From assembly GCA_017471945.1 (NCBI GenBank), contig JAFURH010000066.1, forward strand, positions 49,431 through 113,430: a DNA stretch of 64,000 nucleotides. The letters are read 5' to 3'. The translations under genes were made by a program, and so were the position numbers. Below the pieces are notes generated by a model. The model saw only the letters and a program-made list of their open reading frames with translations, had not been told where the DNA came from and searched no databases. Within the stretch, counting starts at the first letter, position 1; every line of letters begins with the position of its first letter. The stretch comes from Clostridia bacterium. Lineage in GTDB: Bacteria > Bacillota > Clostridia > Christensenellales > Borkfalkiaceae. This document shows, piece after piece, positions 15,861-25,497 of this stretch.

Positions 15861-16814
15861 ATGAAGAAAACAAAAAAGAACAAAGCAAAAAAAATAACGC
15901 CGTTAAAGGCGATCGTTTTCACCGTTTTAGTGGTTTACTCAATATCTATAATCTTTATGCTGTGTTGGGGATTCTTAACTTCTTTAAAATCAACGATTGA
16001 TTTCACCGACTTTAAGAACCATTTCGGATTGCCTGATTCCAAATACAGCTCTGACGAAATGCTTTTTGCGAATTACGGATACATTTGGCAAAATTTCCAG
16101 CTGAACGTGAACGGTAATTCCTACTATTCCTTGTTCGGCGAACACACGGTGCCAACGTATAGAGCCAATTTCTTGACGATGCTGATAAACACCGCATATT
16201 ACGCAGGTCTTCTTGCGTTCGTGCAAGCTTTGGTTTGTATGACGATGGGGTATATGACGGCTAAATATAAGAATAAATTTGCGGCGGTGATCGTAGGAAC
16301 GGTTTACGCGTTAATGGCTTTGCCTATCGTTGGTTCTCAGCCTGCGGAAATTTCGCTTTTGATGGATTTGGGCGTGTATAACACTTATGCTGGTATGTTC
16401 ATACATAAGTTCAACTACGGCGGTATTTATTTCCTTGTATTCAACGCGTTTTTCACGGCTATGTCGGATACCTATATCGAGGCGGCGGAAATTGACGGCG
16501 CGTCTCAGTTTAGAGTGTATACGAGCATCATAATTCCTTTGGCGGCGAAAATGCTCGTGATGGTGTATTTGCTTTATTTTATCACTGCTTGGAACGACTA
16601 TAATACCGTACTCGTGTATTATCCCAGCTTCCCGACGCTCTCTTACGGCGTTTGGAGAATGGCGCAAAGCAATATGGGCGGCGATAGTGATACGCAGGGC
16701 GTTCCGCAAAAATTCGCAGGAACGATGGTTCTAACGATTCCTTTGCTGGTGCTGTTCTTCTCGTTTAGGAATTATATTATGGGGAACGTTTCAACTGGCG
16801 GGGTCAAGGAATAA
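15861..16814 (+). CDS. ABC transporter permease (UgpE/MalG-like)
   Basis: This 317-residue permease has a basic N-terminus and six membrane helices. The EAA loop E-A-A-E-I-D-G-A-S is followed by I-I-I-P-L-A, which places the ATPase contact at about residues 206-224. It completes the second importer of the window. As with the first, no ATPase gene follows. The transcript seems to run on into the surface-protein genes, as only 22 bases separate them. Confidence 0.88.
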   Translation: MKKTKKNKAKKITPLKAIVFTVLVVYSISIIFMLCWGFLTSLKSTIDFTDFKNHFGLPDSKYSSDEMLFANYGYIWQNFQLNVNGNSYYSLFGEHTVPTYRANFLTMLINTAYYAGLLAFVQALVCMTMGYMTAKYKNKFAAVIVGTVYALMALPIVGSQPAEISLLMDLGVYNTYAGMFIHKFNYGGIYFLVFNAFFTAMSDTYIEAAEIDGASQFRVYTSIIIPLAAKMLVMVYLLYFITAWNDYNTVLVYYPSFPTLSYGVWRMAQSNMGGDSDTQGVPQKFAGTMVLTIPLLVLFFSFRNYIMGNVSTGGVKE

Positions 16815-16836
16815 AAAATCAATAAAGGAGAAATTT

Positions 16837-19800
16837 ATGAGAACTAAAAGAAAGATATCATTAAGCTGGCTTGTTTCAGCGGGCGTGTTGATGTTGGTGA
16901 CGCTTATGTCCCTCATTTTCACGAGCGTAGCCTTCACGAAATCAAGCGCAGAAACGATTTCTTTGCAAAGCGAAAAAATCGCAAGCACGTATTTTGTAGG
17001 CGAAACCTTTTCGGTTCCAGATTCGGTTGAAATCACCGTAGAGGGCGAAACCGTTTCTGCAACGAACGCAACGATCCGTTTCCCCGACGGAACGGTCAAA
17101 ACGAAGGGGACTTACACCTTGAATGATTTAGGTACGTATTCCGTTGTTTATTCTTTTACGCACAACGACCAAAAGTATAAGGCGGAGCAGTCGTTTAACG
17201 TCAGCAAATATAAAGCCGAATTCAACAACGACGCATTAAGCGCAACGTACGGCGAGTTAACGATGTCGGCAACCGAAGAGAAGCAAGAGAAAGGCTTGAC
17301 GATAAGCTTGTCAGAAGGCGACGAGTTTATTTTCAAAGCGCCGTTTAACGTCAACGACGCCGAATGGGCAAATATATGTAGAATATATCCCGTTCCCGTT
17401 GAAGACAATGCGAACATTCCGCCTTGCCTTAATGAAAAGCATAAGGGACTTGAAGATCCAAGAGTCTGCAAAAGTAGTATTGATAGCGTTAAATTCGTCA
17501 TAGTGAAGGTGATCGATTGCTACGATCCGAATAATTATGTGGAGGTGTTGATCAACAATAATTTAATGACGAAATATGCGGCGGGTCGGGATTATTGCGA
17601 CGGGCTTTATACTATGGCAAGATCGTCCACTCAAGATTGGGTTGGCTTGAGAAATACCACAACGGCTTCGAGTACGTCCGTGCTCTACAACGGAAAATAT
17701 TACGTTAGAGATACGACAACGCTTGACTTCGTACATACCAGTTATGGGAGTGCGACTTGGGGTACGACGAATTTGAAGAAGTTTGCGGAACAAGGCGGAT
17801 TTAATTTTAGTTATAACGAAGAAACGAAACAATTGAAATTCAATTCCTCCAATAAATCAGAATCGGCAAACCATCAGATGATTAACGATCTTGATAGCCC
17901 TGCTATTTACGGCGAAAACTTGTTTAAGGGTTTTACCACGGGTGAAGTATACGTTTCGATTTATTGCGCGGATTATAGAAAAGACGCTCCTCAGCACATT
18001 GAAATTGCTTCCTTGCTTGGCGTTGAGGGCGAAGCTTTGAATAACTTCGTCACGGAGGATACCACCGCGCCTTTGATTAGAACCAAGAGCGGATTAAACG
18101 ACGGCGATACGCTTTACATTGCGAGGAATGAAGAGTTCTCTGCACCGGAGATTATCGCGTACGACTTGAACCTTAAAGCTTCGAACGTAAGCTGCTATAT
18201 GAATTACGGCACGGATAACGAAAGCGTAGTTTATATGAAGGACGGCAAATTTACCCCGACACGAAACGGAAAATATACGCTCGTTTATTCGGCGACGGAC
18301 AACTACGGCAACAGAGCCGAATTTACGCTCAACTTATATTGCGTGGATAAAAAGAGCCTTACGTTTGATCAAATCAACGTGCAAGACGTAGTCGTTGAGA
18401 ACGCCGTTTGCAAATTGCCCGTCGTTTCGGTTCAGGGCTTGAACGGGGCGGTAGATACGACGATCAACGTGACGGATCCAAAGGGAAACAAGTTTGTGGC
18501 AGAAGACTATAAATTCGATATTGAATATTTAGGGGATTATACCTTAGAGTACGTTTTCACCGACGGAATTTATTCTGCTTCCACAACGGCAACGTATACG
18601 AACGATTCGCAGGAAGCATTCTTCCTCGATAAGCTACTTTTAAATAAACGTTATATTAAGTCAGTCGAATATTCCATCGTCGATTATTTCGCTTATACCT
18701 GTTCCGACGAAGGATTAAAAGCCAATAAATGCGAGGTTTTCGTTTCTTCCGATAACGGGGAGTTCGTTGCACTTTCGGAAAACGATTGCTTGGCGTATAC
18801 CGTGACGGCGAATAAAACGTTGCAGTTTAAGTATAAGTGCGGCGAAAACGAATTTTTGAGCGACGTTGTAGAGGTCGTAGACGCTGTCGATTCGACTGAT
18901 AGCAAGGTGATGGACTACACGAAGTATTTCGTGACGCCGTTTACTATCGCCAAGAACTCTCAAGACTACACCTTCTCTGCGCAAGCTGACGGAAAAATCG
19001 AGTTTATCAATCCTATTTCCGTTCCCGATTTCTCGTTGGAATTCGCATTTGATGAAGAAAAATTAAATTTTTCGACGTTGAATATCTATTTAGAAGACTA
19101 TTATTCGCAGCAATCGGTCAAACTTTCCTTTAAGAAAAATGCAAGCAATAAGCTTTTGTTTGCCTTAAATGACGGTGCTGATACAGGTGCGGGGCTTGAT
19201 TTCTGCACGTCTTATAAAATTTTCTATCAAGACGGCAAGATTTTGACGAATTTGGGCAACAGCGTTGCGTTTGATTTGAGTGGTTTCGACGCGGAAATTG
19301 CATATTTAACGTTTGAAATCGTGAACGTGTACGGCGATTCGTCGTTTGTTCTGACGAAGATAGGAAATCAAGCGTTTAAAGAAACGTTAAAAGAAGCCGG
19401 TTCGACGTTTATCGTACCGGAAAAATCAAAACTCTTCAATCTCGGCGATAAATACGTGATCGACGTTCCGAAGGTAAGCAACGTTCTTTTCCCCGTGCTT
19501 ACGAACAACGTGACGGTGACGGTGATTGACGATAACGGCGAAATCGTTGAGGACGTAGACGGTAATTTACTGAATAATTTCCCTGTTACGACAGAACGAA
19601 CGATAGAGCTTACGATGCCCGGTATTTACGTAGTGAAATATACTGCCGTCGTAAATACTTTGTCGAAATCTATCTCCACCACCTCCAAGCCTATTGCGCT
19701 GAACGTAGCCGATAATATCGCGCCTGAGGTATCGTTTAATAATGGGATCGACGAAAATTCCGTTGTAAACGCTAGGGTAAACAAAGCTCATAAGATTCTT

Positions 19801-20001
19801 TCGTATACCGTTTCGGATAATATACCCGATCGCGAGTTGACGGTTAGAATTGCAATCTACAACGATAGAAACGCGCTTGTTGATTATGGCGAATTTGACG
19901 AATACGTCTTTAAGAAAGCAGGCACGTACACGGTAAAGGTTGTTTGTTTCGACGAGGACGGAAACCAAGCAAGAGCGTCTTACACGGTTGTTGTGAAATA
20001 A
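16837..20001 (+). CDS. Large secreted multi-domain protein with Ig-like repeats
   Basis: This 1054-residue protein has a signal peptide (helix about residues 12-35, likely cleaved near S-A-E-T). A first beta-rich Ig-like domain (about 45-125) contains the G-T-Y-S-V-V-Y-S-F pattern. A middle region (about 130-400) resembles a lectin-like beta sandwich. It is followed by several Ig-like domains with the G-K-Y-T-L-V-Y-S-A-T-D and G-T-Y-T-V-K-V-V patterns, the last at the C-terminus. No LPXTG, membrane tail or lipobox was seen, so it would be released or held by other contacts. No catalytic motif was found. The operon position after an importer suggests glycan binding at the surface. Confidence 0.75.
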   Translation: MRTKRKISLSWLVSAGVLMLVTLMSLIFTSVAFTKSSAETISLQSEKIASTYFVGETFSVPDSVEITVEGETVSATNATIRFPDGTVKTKGTYTLNDLGTYSVVYSFTHNDQKYKAEQSFNVSKYKAEFNNDALSATYGELTMSATEEKQEKGLTISLSEGDEFIFKAPFNVNDAEWANICRIYPVPVEDNANIPPCLNEKHKGLEDPRVCKSSIDSVKFVIVKVIDCYDPNNYVEVLINNNLMTKYAAGRDYCDGLYTMARSSTQDWVGLRNTTTASSTSVLYNGKYYVRDTTTLDFVHTSYGSATWGTTNLKKFAEQGGFNFSYNEETKQLKFNSSNKSESANHQMINDLDSPAIYGENLFKGFTTGEVYVSIYCADYRKDAPQHIEIASLLGVEGEALNNFVTEDTTAPLIRTKSGLNDGDTLYIARNEEFSAPEIIAYDLNLKASNVSCYMNYGTDNESVVYMKDGKFTPTRNGKYTLVYSATDNYGNRAEFTLNLYCVDKKSLTFDQINVQDVVVENAVCKLPVVSVQGLNGAVDTTINVTDPKGNKFVAEDYKFDIEYLGDYTLEYVFTDGIYSASTTATYTNDSQEAFFLDKLLLNKRYIKSVEYSIVDYFAYTCSDEGLKANKCEVFVSSDNGEFVALSENDCLAYTVTANKTLQFKYKCGENEFLSDVVEVVDAVDSTDSKVMDYTKYFVTPFTIAKNSQDYTFSAQADGKIEFINPISVPDFSLEFAFDEEKLNFSTLNIYLEDYYSQQSVKLSFKKNASNKLLFALNDGADTGAGLDFCTSYKIFYQDGKILTNLGNSVAFDLSGFDAEIAYLTFEIVNVYGDSSFVLTKIGNQAFKETLKEAGSTFIVPEKSKLFNLGDKYVIDVPKVSNVLFPVLTNNVTVTVIDDNGEIVEDVDGNLLNNFPVTTERTIELTMPGIYVVKYTAVVNTLSKSISTTSKPIALNVADNIAPEVSFNNGIDENSVVNARVNKAHKILSYTVSDNIPDRELTVRIAIYNDRNALVDYGEFDEYVFKKAGTYTVKVVCFDEDGNQARASYTVVVK

Positions 20002-20011
20002 GGAGAAAATT

Positions 20012-22003
20012 ATGAAAAAGAAAATTTTTAGTACGTTATTGGCAATGATCCTTTCGTGTAGCTTTGCGGTGGGCTGTGCCGGTGCTAAAACTGACGAAAG
20101 CAAGCAAGAAGAGACGACTACGGTCAATACCGCAATTCCCGGAACGGTTCATCAATTTACTATGACGGAAACGAATGACTATATGGTGAAGGACGGTTTA
20201 ACGGATTACGTTGTGTTGATGCCTAAGGAATACGATGAGTACTTGAGAAAAGCGAAAGACGAGTTCGTGTACTTCTTCAAGCAAGCGACGGATATCAATA
20301 TAAGAGTCGAATACGAAGACGAAACGGGCAAAACGCACAACGCAAACAACAAATATATTTCGTTAGGTCAAACGAAATTATTGCAGTCTGCCGATTTGAA
20401 GATAGATTATAACGAATTGGGCAGCGAGGGTTGCAGAATAAAAACCAAAGACAAGACGGTCTATATCGTCGGCGGTTCGAGTCTTGGAACGCTTTATTCC
20501 GTTTACGATTTCTTTCAGTTGGTTTTCAAATATGAAACGTATTATCATAATACGTTTAAGATCGATAAAAACGTCAAAAACGTAAAGCTCAATGATTTTG
20601 ACGTGATCGACGTTCCGGATATCCCCGCGAGAACTTCGCAATGGGGTTGCGTCAAAAACACCGACAGTAAATACCGTTTCAGATATGGTTTGGGCTTTAA
20701 CGATTATTCCTTGCCCGTAGGGGGACCCTTCGAGACCGGTTACCGTGTTCACAATATATCGGAACTGGTTTGGGATAATGAAGGCTATGAACCGGAATGG
20801 CTTGCGCAAAACGGCGGCAATCAGCTTTGCTTCTCGGCAAGAGGCGATGAGGAGCTTTATAATGCGCTGATCGACCACATCGTAGATCAGTTGATTGACA
20901 ACGCGTTTACGAAATTCACGCCCGAGGACTATCCTTACGCAAACTATATGGCGCTCACCATAGAAGATACGGGCGGCGTTTGTAACTGTGACGCCTGCTA
21001 TCAAGCTTTTGAAAGACACGGCGCGTACTCGGGACAGGTAATCGTTTTCTGTAACGATATTATGGAAAAGATTAAAGCTTGGATGAGCTTGCCTGAAAAT
21101 GAAGAGTACAGAAGGGACGATTTAAAGCTTATGTTCTTTGCTTACGAAGCCTTCTTGGACGCGCCTGCCGTTTACGATGAAAAGGCGGGCAAGTACGTAT
21201 ACGCCTCCGAAGAATGCGTTATGAGAGACGACGTTGTCGCTTGGTATTGCGTGAACAACGGGTTTGGATATATGAAAGATTTTTCAGCCCCTGCAAGCGA
21301 CGTCGGAAAGGAAAGAGCTCGCAAGTGGTTTGACTTAACCGACAACGTTGCGCTTTGGACGTACCCCATCGACTATTCCACGAAAATGGTATTGACCGAC
21401 ACCTACAACTTCTTTACGGACGACTATTGGCGCTTCGTAGTAGAAGGCGGAACGACGTTATACTTTCAAGAAGGCGCAGGCGCTATGACCGACACGACGG
21501 GCTTCGAAGGGTTGAAAGCGTTCTTGGACTATAAGCTTATGTGGAATGCGTCGCTCAATTCTTATGATTTAACGAAAGAATGGTTTGAAGGAATGTACGC
21601 GGACGCGGCTCCGATGATGTATCAGTTATTCTTAGAACAAAGAGAACACAACATAGAATTCTTCTACACCTTAGATAGACTGGACGGCGTTCCCACGTGG
21701 GTTCCGCACGACAATATGGACGACTGGGATACCACGACGCTGTTTAATTGGATGAATACTTGCGAAGAAGCGATAGAGCTTATCGAGAAGAAGTATAAAA
21801 CGCATTATCCCGAAGAATACGAAAGGATCAAGTATAACGTCGAGTTGGAATACGTTATGCCCGCGTATATGTTATTTAAGGTTTTCGGGGCGCAAATTCA
21901 AGGCGTTGAAAGGGAAGAGCTGTTGACGAAGCTGAAAGACGTGCTGAGCAATAAACTGCAAATTGACTCCGTCAATAAATACGTAGCAGGTCTGACGGTT
22001 TAA
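20012..22003 (+). CDS. DUF4838-type lipoprotein with GH67-like N-terminal domain
   Basis: This 663-residue lipoprotein (Cys22 in F-A-V-G-C) has an alpha/beta domain at about 30-200 of the type found in front of alpha-glucuronidases and hexosaminidases (I-V-G-G-S-S-L-G-T-L-Y-S-V-Y-D-F). A barrel-like domain follows, with the C-N-C-D-A-C motif typical of DUF4838 (about 324-329). These proteins are common in polysaccharide loci and are thought to be glycosidases, but the reaction is not established. Ribosome site AAGGAG. It is anchored outside the cell and belongs to the same operon as the importer at 13-17 kb. Confidence 0.78.
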   Translation: MKKKIFSTLLAMILSCSFAVGCAGAKTDESKQEETTTVNTAIPGTVHQFTMTETNDYMVKDGLTDYVVLMPKEYDEYLRKAKDEFVYFFKQATDINIRVEYEDETGKTHNANNKYISLGQTKLLQSADLKIDYNELGSEGCRIKTKDKTVYIVGGSSLGTLYSVYDFFQLVFKYETYYHNTFKIDKNVKNVKLNDFDVIDVPDIPARTSQWGCVKNTDSKYRFRYGLGFNDYSLPVGGPFETGYRVHNISELVWDNEGYEPEWLAQNGGNQLCFSARGDEELYNALIDHIVDQLIDNAFTKFTPEDYPYANYMALTIEDTGGVCNCDACYQAFERHGAYSGQVIVFCNDIMEKIKAWMSLPENEEYRRDDLKLMFFAYEAFLDAPAVYDEKAGKYVYASEECVMRDDVVAWYCVNNGFGYMKDFSAPASDVGKERARKWFDLTDNVALWTYPIDYSTKMVLTDTYNFFTDDYWRFVVEGGTTLYFQEGAGAMTDTTGFEGLKAFLDYKLMWNASLNSYDLTKEWFEGMYADAAPMMYQLFLEQREHNIEFFYTLDRLDGVPTWVPHDNMDDWDTTTLFNWMNTCEEAIELIEKKYKTHYPEEYERIKYNVELEYVMPAYMLFKVFGAQIQGVEREELLTKLKDVLSNKLQIDSVNKYVAGLTV

Positions 22004-22015
22004 GGAGATGTGTAT

Positions 22016-25000
22016 ATGAAAAAGAAATTATTATCTATATTTTGTACCGTTTTCGTTGCGGGTATGTTGTTTGTCGGTTGCGATAGTTGCGATAGCTGTA
22101 AAGGTGAGCCACCCTCAACCGAACCGCAGATAGAGCAAACGTCTTCAGTTGGCTTGAATATAGAAAAAAGAGATATGACGTTAGGCGATATCGTTTATTT
22201 AGTCGCTAGGGCTGACGGCGCAACGGAGAACGCCGATTTCAAGTGGGAGTCTTCGAATGAACAAGTTGCAACCGTAGACCAACAAGGAACGGTAATTGCG
22301 ATGGGTTCGGGCGAAGCGGTGATCTCCGCGACGTACGGAACGGATAAGGCGGAGTGCCACGTAGTGGTTGCGGCGAACGGAAATATCCCGACCTTGCAAT
22401 TTAATGCGGACTTTAAGAGTAATAGCATAAAAGTTAGCTTGGATAATCAAATCAATTTAGGCTGCAAAGTTTTATTCAACCAGAAAACGTTTGACGACGT
22501 TGAAGTCGCCTACACGCCTTTGGATCCTACGGTAGGAACGGTTGAGGACGGCGTTTTCAAGCCGTTGAAGGTCGGTTCCACGCAGGTGACGATCACGGCG
22601 AGTTGGAGAGGGCTCACCTCTGAGCAATATGAAACAATGTCGCAGGTCATTACGGTAAACGTTGAGGAATTAAAGGCGATTATTTTGGATAACGGCGCGC
22701 TTGGCGACGACGTCTTGCTGGATCTGTTTTCACAAAAAGAATTTGGCGGAAAGACGTTTAAGAACGAGCATACCGTTGCTGTAAAGGCTTTGGAAGGTGA
22801 AAGCGAAAAAACCTGCACGGGTACGATCATTGAAGGCGAAGACGTGATCGAATACGACGACGCTACCAGAACGATTACGGGTAAAAGCTTCGGCGAAGCG
22901 AAAATCAAGTTCGCCTTTACCGATTCCGACAACGCAGAGTATTCCGTAGTGCTCCCCGTTAGAGTTTTTAGACCGATAGCCGATTACGCTACCACCTTGA
23001 GATTCTCTACCTTTGACGCAACGTTTTCAAACGCACAGCAGGAGGCGGTGACGGTTGACGACATTTTCGGCTATGCAACCACGCTCGTGGCAGTTGAACA
23101 GGACGGAAACGACGCGATTGCGCTTGAAGACGGAAAAGTGACGGGCTTAGCCCTTGAAGCTATGGATCGAATTTGCGATGCAACGATCACCGTATACGAC
23201 GAAAAAGTCGGCTACGTTCTCTCGTTAGAAGCCTGTGCTAAGTATATCTACACCGCCGAAGATTTGAGAATATTCGATCAAGGGACTAATAAAGATAACT
23301 TGAAGGAGCTCGAAGGATATTTTGAATTATTTAACGACATAGTTGATACGGAATATACGTATAACAAATATTCTTTGGAGAGAATGTTTGGCGGTTATGC
23401 AACTGCGTGGTACGACGACTACGGGTTTAAGGGTATTTTTGAAGGCAACGGACATTCGCTTACCTTCACAACTTGCGCGGGATTATTTAACTCAATCCAA
23501 GAAGAGAGTGAAATCAGAAACGTTGAGTTTAAAAACATAACGGTGGAGTCTATACTCCATAACTCCTATCTCACGCCGATTGGAATGGGACACGGTTCGT
23601 TGCTGAAAAACGTTTCCTTGTCGCTTTCTCCTGCTACCTACAATAATTTCGTGTCGTTGGACGATACTTCTACAAACGGACGCTCTTTATACGTATTCCC
23701 GAGAGGTAATCCGTATGGGAATTCAATGAGCTACGAAAACGTTGTCTTCGTATACGACTATAAATATATCCCCGAAGACGTGGATAATTCGTCGGTAAAG
23801 AAAACCGTTTTGTTTAACAACGCACAGTATTATAAAAAGAATTTCACGAATCCGTTCGTTAATATTTACATCGTAGAACGCAACAAAGATGCGGATAAGG
23901 ATTACGTGCTTCCTCTCACAGTCGGCGGTCGTAAGCAGGATGCCGAATATCAATATCAGTCCTATCATACGTTAGAAGAATTTGCCGAATTGGTAGAAGT
24001 GTTTATCTACGAGGAGGACGAGATAAAAGAATTTTTTGCGTCGGGCGACGGAAAAGCGGCGTTCTCTACTTTTGCTTCATACTGGTCGATAGAGGAACGA
24101 GGCTATCCTATTTGGGCAAGCTCGTATAACGAGGTTGAATGGGCTGAATCTCTCGGCACGGGAATGTTCTCGGGTTGGCTCGACGAAACGGAAGGTTTTG
24201 CAACCGATAAAGACGGCGACAACCAAGTTCTTCCCTTTGATATTGACGGCACCGTGACGGGCGTATATTTGAAAGAAAATATTTCTTCCGACGCCGATTT
24301 AACGCCGGAAAACAATCTTTATGCAAACGGAAAAGTCAATATCACCAGTACCTCTACGAGAGCGATCGAATATACAACGATTCTTATTCAAACCGCCGAA
24401 GGGGATTTCTATGAAGCTACGCTCGAAGTCTACACGAGAATTATCAACTCGAAAGAAGATTTGAGAATGTTCGACCTTGATTCCGCGACGGACGGGAGAG
24501 CGCTCACAGGTTACTACGCGTTAGGTAGCGATATCGTTGATACCGAAGAGGTATATAACAGCGTAAACTGTGGTACTTCCTATTTTCAAGGCGTATTCGA
24601 CGGGAAGGGACATAGCGTGACGTTCACGACGGTCGGAGGCTTATTCGGCAAGATTAAGGGTAGTGGCTCGATGGCTATCAAAAACGTGAACTTTAAGGAT
24701 TGTACCGTAACGACGAGTAAAGAATATGGCTATGCTCGTACCTTAATAGGATACCTTAGTAGTAGCTCGTATCTTTATCTGCAAAATCTTTCGATCTCGC
24801 TTTCGGAGCAAACGTATCAAAACTTTAAGGACGACAGCGCGCCTAATTTATACGTTGTGGCGTACGATATGATAAATGAGGGCGCGAACTTCGTTGTTTG
24901 CACAAACGTTATGGTTGAGGTTGACTATAACAAGATGCCGACGGCGGACGCGACTTCGGAGACGAAGTTTATCTACATCGTTTCTCAGCTTAGAAAGAAT

Positions 25001-25249
25001 ACGAGTAACTTTAACGTGGTCGCGTTGAATTATGACTCGACGAAAACATATGCCCGTTCTCTTGTGCTTATCGAGGACGAGAAGATCATTACAGGCAGTC
25101 ATCCGTCGAGCTTCGACGTAACGGAATACGCTTCTTACGACAAGTTGAAAGAGTATTACGCTACGGAGGCAGGTCAAGCTGCGCTTGCAAAGTTCGATAC
25201 GACTTATTGGGACGTTTCTTTGGGCTATCCCGTTTGGAAGAAAGACTAA
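22016..25249 (+). CDS. Surface lipoprotein with BIG2-like and two GLUG-like modules
   Basis: This 1077-residue lipoprotein (Cys22, F-V-G-C) has a BIG2-type Ig domain at about 40-118 (E-Q-V-A-T-V-D, then G-E-A-V-I-S-A-T-Y), further Ig-like domains, and two copies of a roughly 300-residue module (from about 412 and 808). Each module reads D-L-R-x-F-D, D-I-V-D-T, F-x-G-x-F-x-G-x-G-H-S, G-L-F and N-V-x-F-K, a pattern like GLUG/beta-helix repeats. The protein ends with W-D-V-S-L-G-Y-P-V-W-K, shared with the two following surface proteins. The ATG at 22016 is chosen because AAGGAG lies eight bases before it. The GTG at 22010 is too close. Role: probably adhesion or glycan binding. Confidence 0.75.
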   Translation: MKKKLLSIFCTVFVAGMLFVGCDSCDSCKGEPPSTEPQIEQTSSVGLNIEKRDMTLGDIVYLVARADGATENADFKWESSNEQVATVDQQGTVIAMGSGEAVISATYGTDKAECHVVVAANGNIPTLQFNADFKSNSIKVSLDNQINLGCKVLFNQKTFDDVEVAYTPLDPTVGTVEDGVFKPLKVGSTQVTITASWRGLTSEQYETMSQVITVNVEELKAIILDNGALGDDVLLDLFSQKEFGGKTFKNEHTVAVKALEGESEKTCTGTIIEGEDVIEYDDATRTITGKSFGEAKIKFAFTDSDNAEYSVVLPVRVFRPIADYATTLRFSTFDATFSNAQQEAVTVDDIFGYATTLVAVEQDGNDAIALEDGKVTGLALEAMDRICDATITVYDEKVGYVLSLEACAKYIYTAEDLRIFDQGTNKDNLKELEGYFELFNDIVDTEYTYNKYSLERMFGGYATAWYDDYGFKGIFEGNGHSLTFTTCAGLFNSIQEESEIRNVEFKNITVESILHNSYLTPIGMGHGSLLKNVSLSLSPATYNNFVSLDDTSTNGRSLYVFPRGNPYGNSMSYENVVFVYDYKYIPEDVDNSSVKKTVLFNNAQYYKKNFTNPFVNIYIVERNKDADKDYVLPLTVGGRKQDAEYQYQSYHTLEEFAELVEVFIYEEDEIKEFFASGDGKAAFSTFASYWSIEERGYPIWASSYNEVEWAESLGTGMFSGWLDETEGFATDKDGDNQVLPFDIDGTVTGVYLKENISSDADLTPENNLYANGKVNITSTSTRAIEYTTILIQTAEGDFYEATLEVYTRIINSKEDLRMFDLDSATDGRALTGYYALGSDIVDTEEVYNSVNCGTSYFQGVFDGKGHSVTFTTVGGLFGKIKGSGSMAIKNVNFKDCTVTTSKEYGYARTLIGYLSSSSYLYLQNLSISLSEQTYQNFKDDSAPNLYVVAYDMINEGANFVVCTNVMVEVDYNKMPTADATSETKFIYIVSQLRKNTSNFNVVALNYDSTKTYARSLVLIEDEKIITGSHPSSFDVTEYASYDKLKEYYATEAGQAALAKFDTTYWDVSLGYPVWKKD
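24140..24475 (+). repeat. 336-bp duplicated linker, copy 1
   Basis: It is identical to 27232-27567 at 324 of 336 positions by my count, with the last 127 bases (24349-24475) unchanged. It encodes the linker W-A-E-S-L-G-T-G-M-F-S-G-W and the start of the next GLUG-like module. The even identity, higher than in flanking module sequence, points to recent duplication or gene conversion. Confidence 0.9.
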
Positions 25250-25278
25250 CCGCAAGGAAATCATTAATTTCGAAAATT

Positions 25279-25310
25279 CGTTGGGAAAGCAAGAAATTGC
25301 TTTCTCAACG
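25279..25310 (+). other. Intercistronic hairpin with GAAA loop, no U-run
   Basis: A 14-bp stem (25279-25292 with 25297-25310, one G-U pair) closes a GAAA tetraloop. No T-run follows, so it is unlikely to terminate. It may protect or delimit the transcript between the surface-protein genes. Confidence 0.65.
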
Positions 25311-25338
25311 GAAAATATAAAATAAGGAGGGCAACCAA

Positions 25339-25482
25339 ATGAAGAGTTGCGAAAAAAGAAACTATGAACCTATAAGCTTTAAAATTCGGCTTATAAACAC
25401 TGCCGACGTTATCACGGCTTCGCCGACAAGTGTGGACACGACTGACGGAATGACGGATGCTCCGTCGAGCTGGGTTGATTAA
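25339..25482 (+). CDS. Small ORF of 47 residues between two surface-protein genes
   Basis: AAGGAGGG lies eight bases before an ATG that opens a 47-codon frame ending TAA at 25482. The protein begins M-K-S-C-E-K with a basic N-terminus and has Y-E-P-I-S-F. It then becomes acidic and Thr/Ser-rich (D-V-I-T-A-S-P-T, D-G-M-T-D) and ends S-S-W-V-D. It has no signal peptide or membrane helix. I recall similar 45-60 residue proteins with a Y-E-x-P start and a D-V-I-T-x-S middle near large surface proteins in Clostridia, but could not check this. The function is unknown. It lies 15 bases before the next gene, so it is co-transcribed with it. A peptide precursor or a chaperone-like partner are possible roles. 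Confidence 0.6.
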   Translation: MKSCEKRNYEPISFKIRLINTADVITASPTSVDTTDGMTDAPSSWVD

Positions 25483-25497
25483 AAAGGAGGGAAAAAA

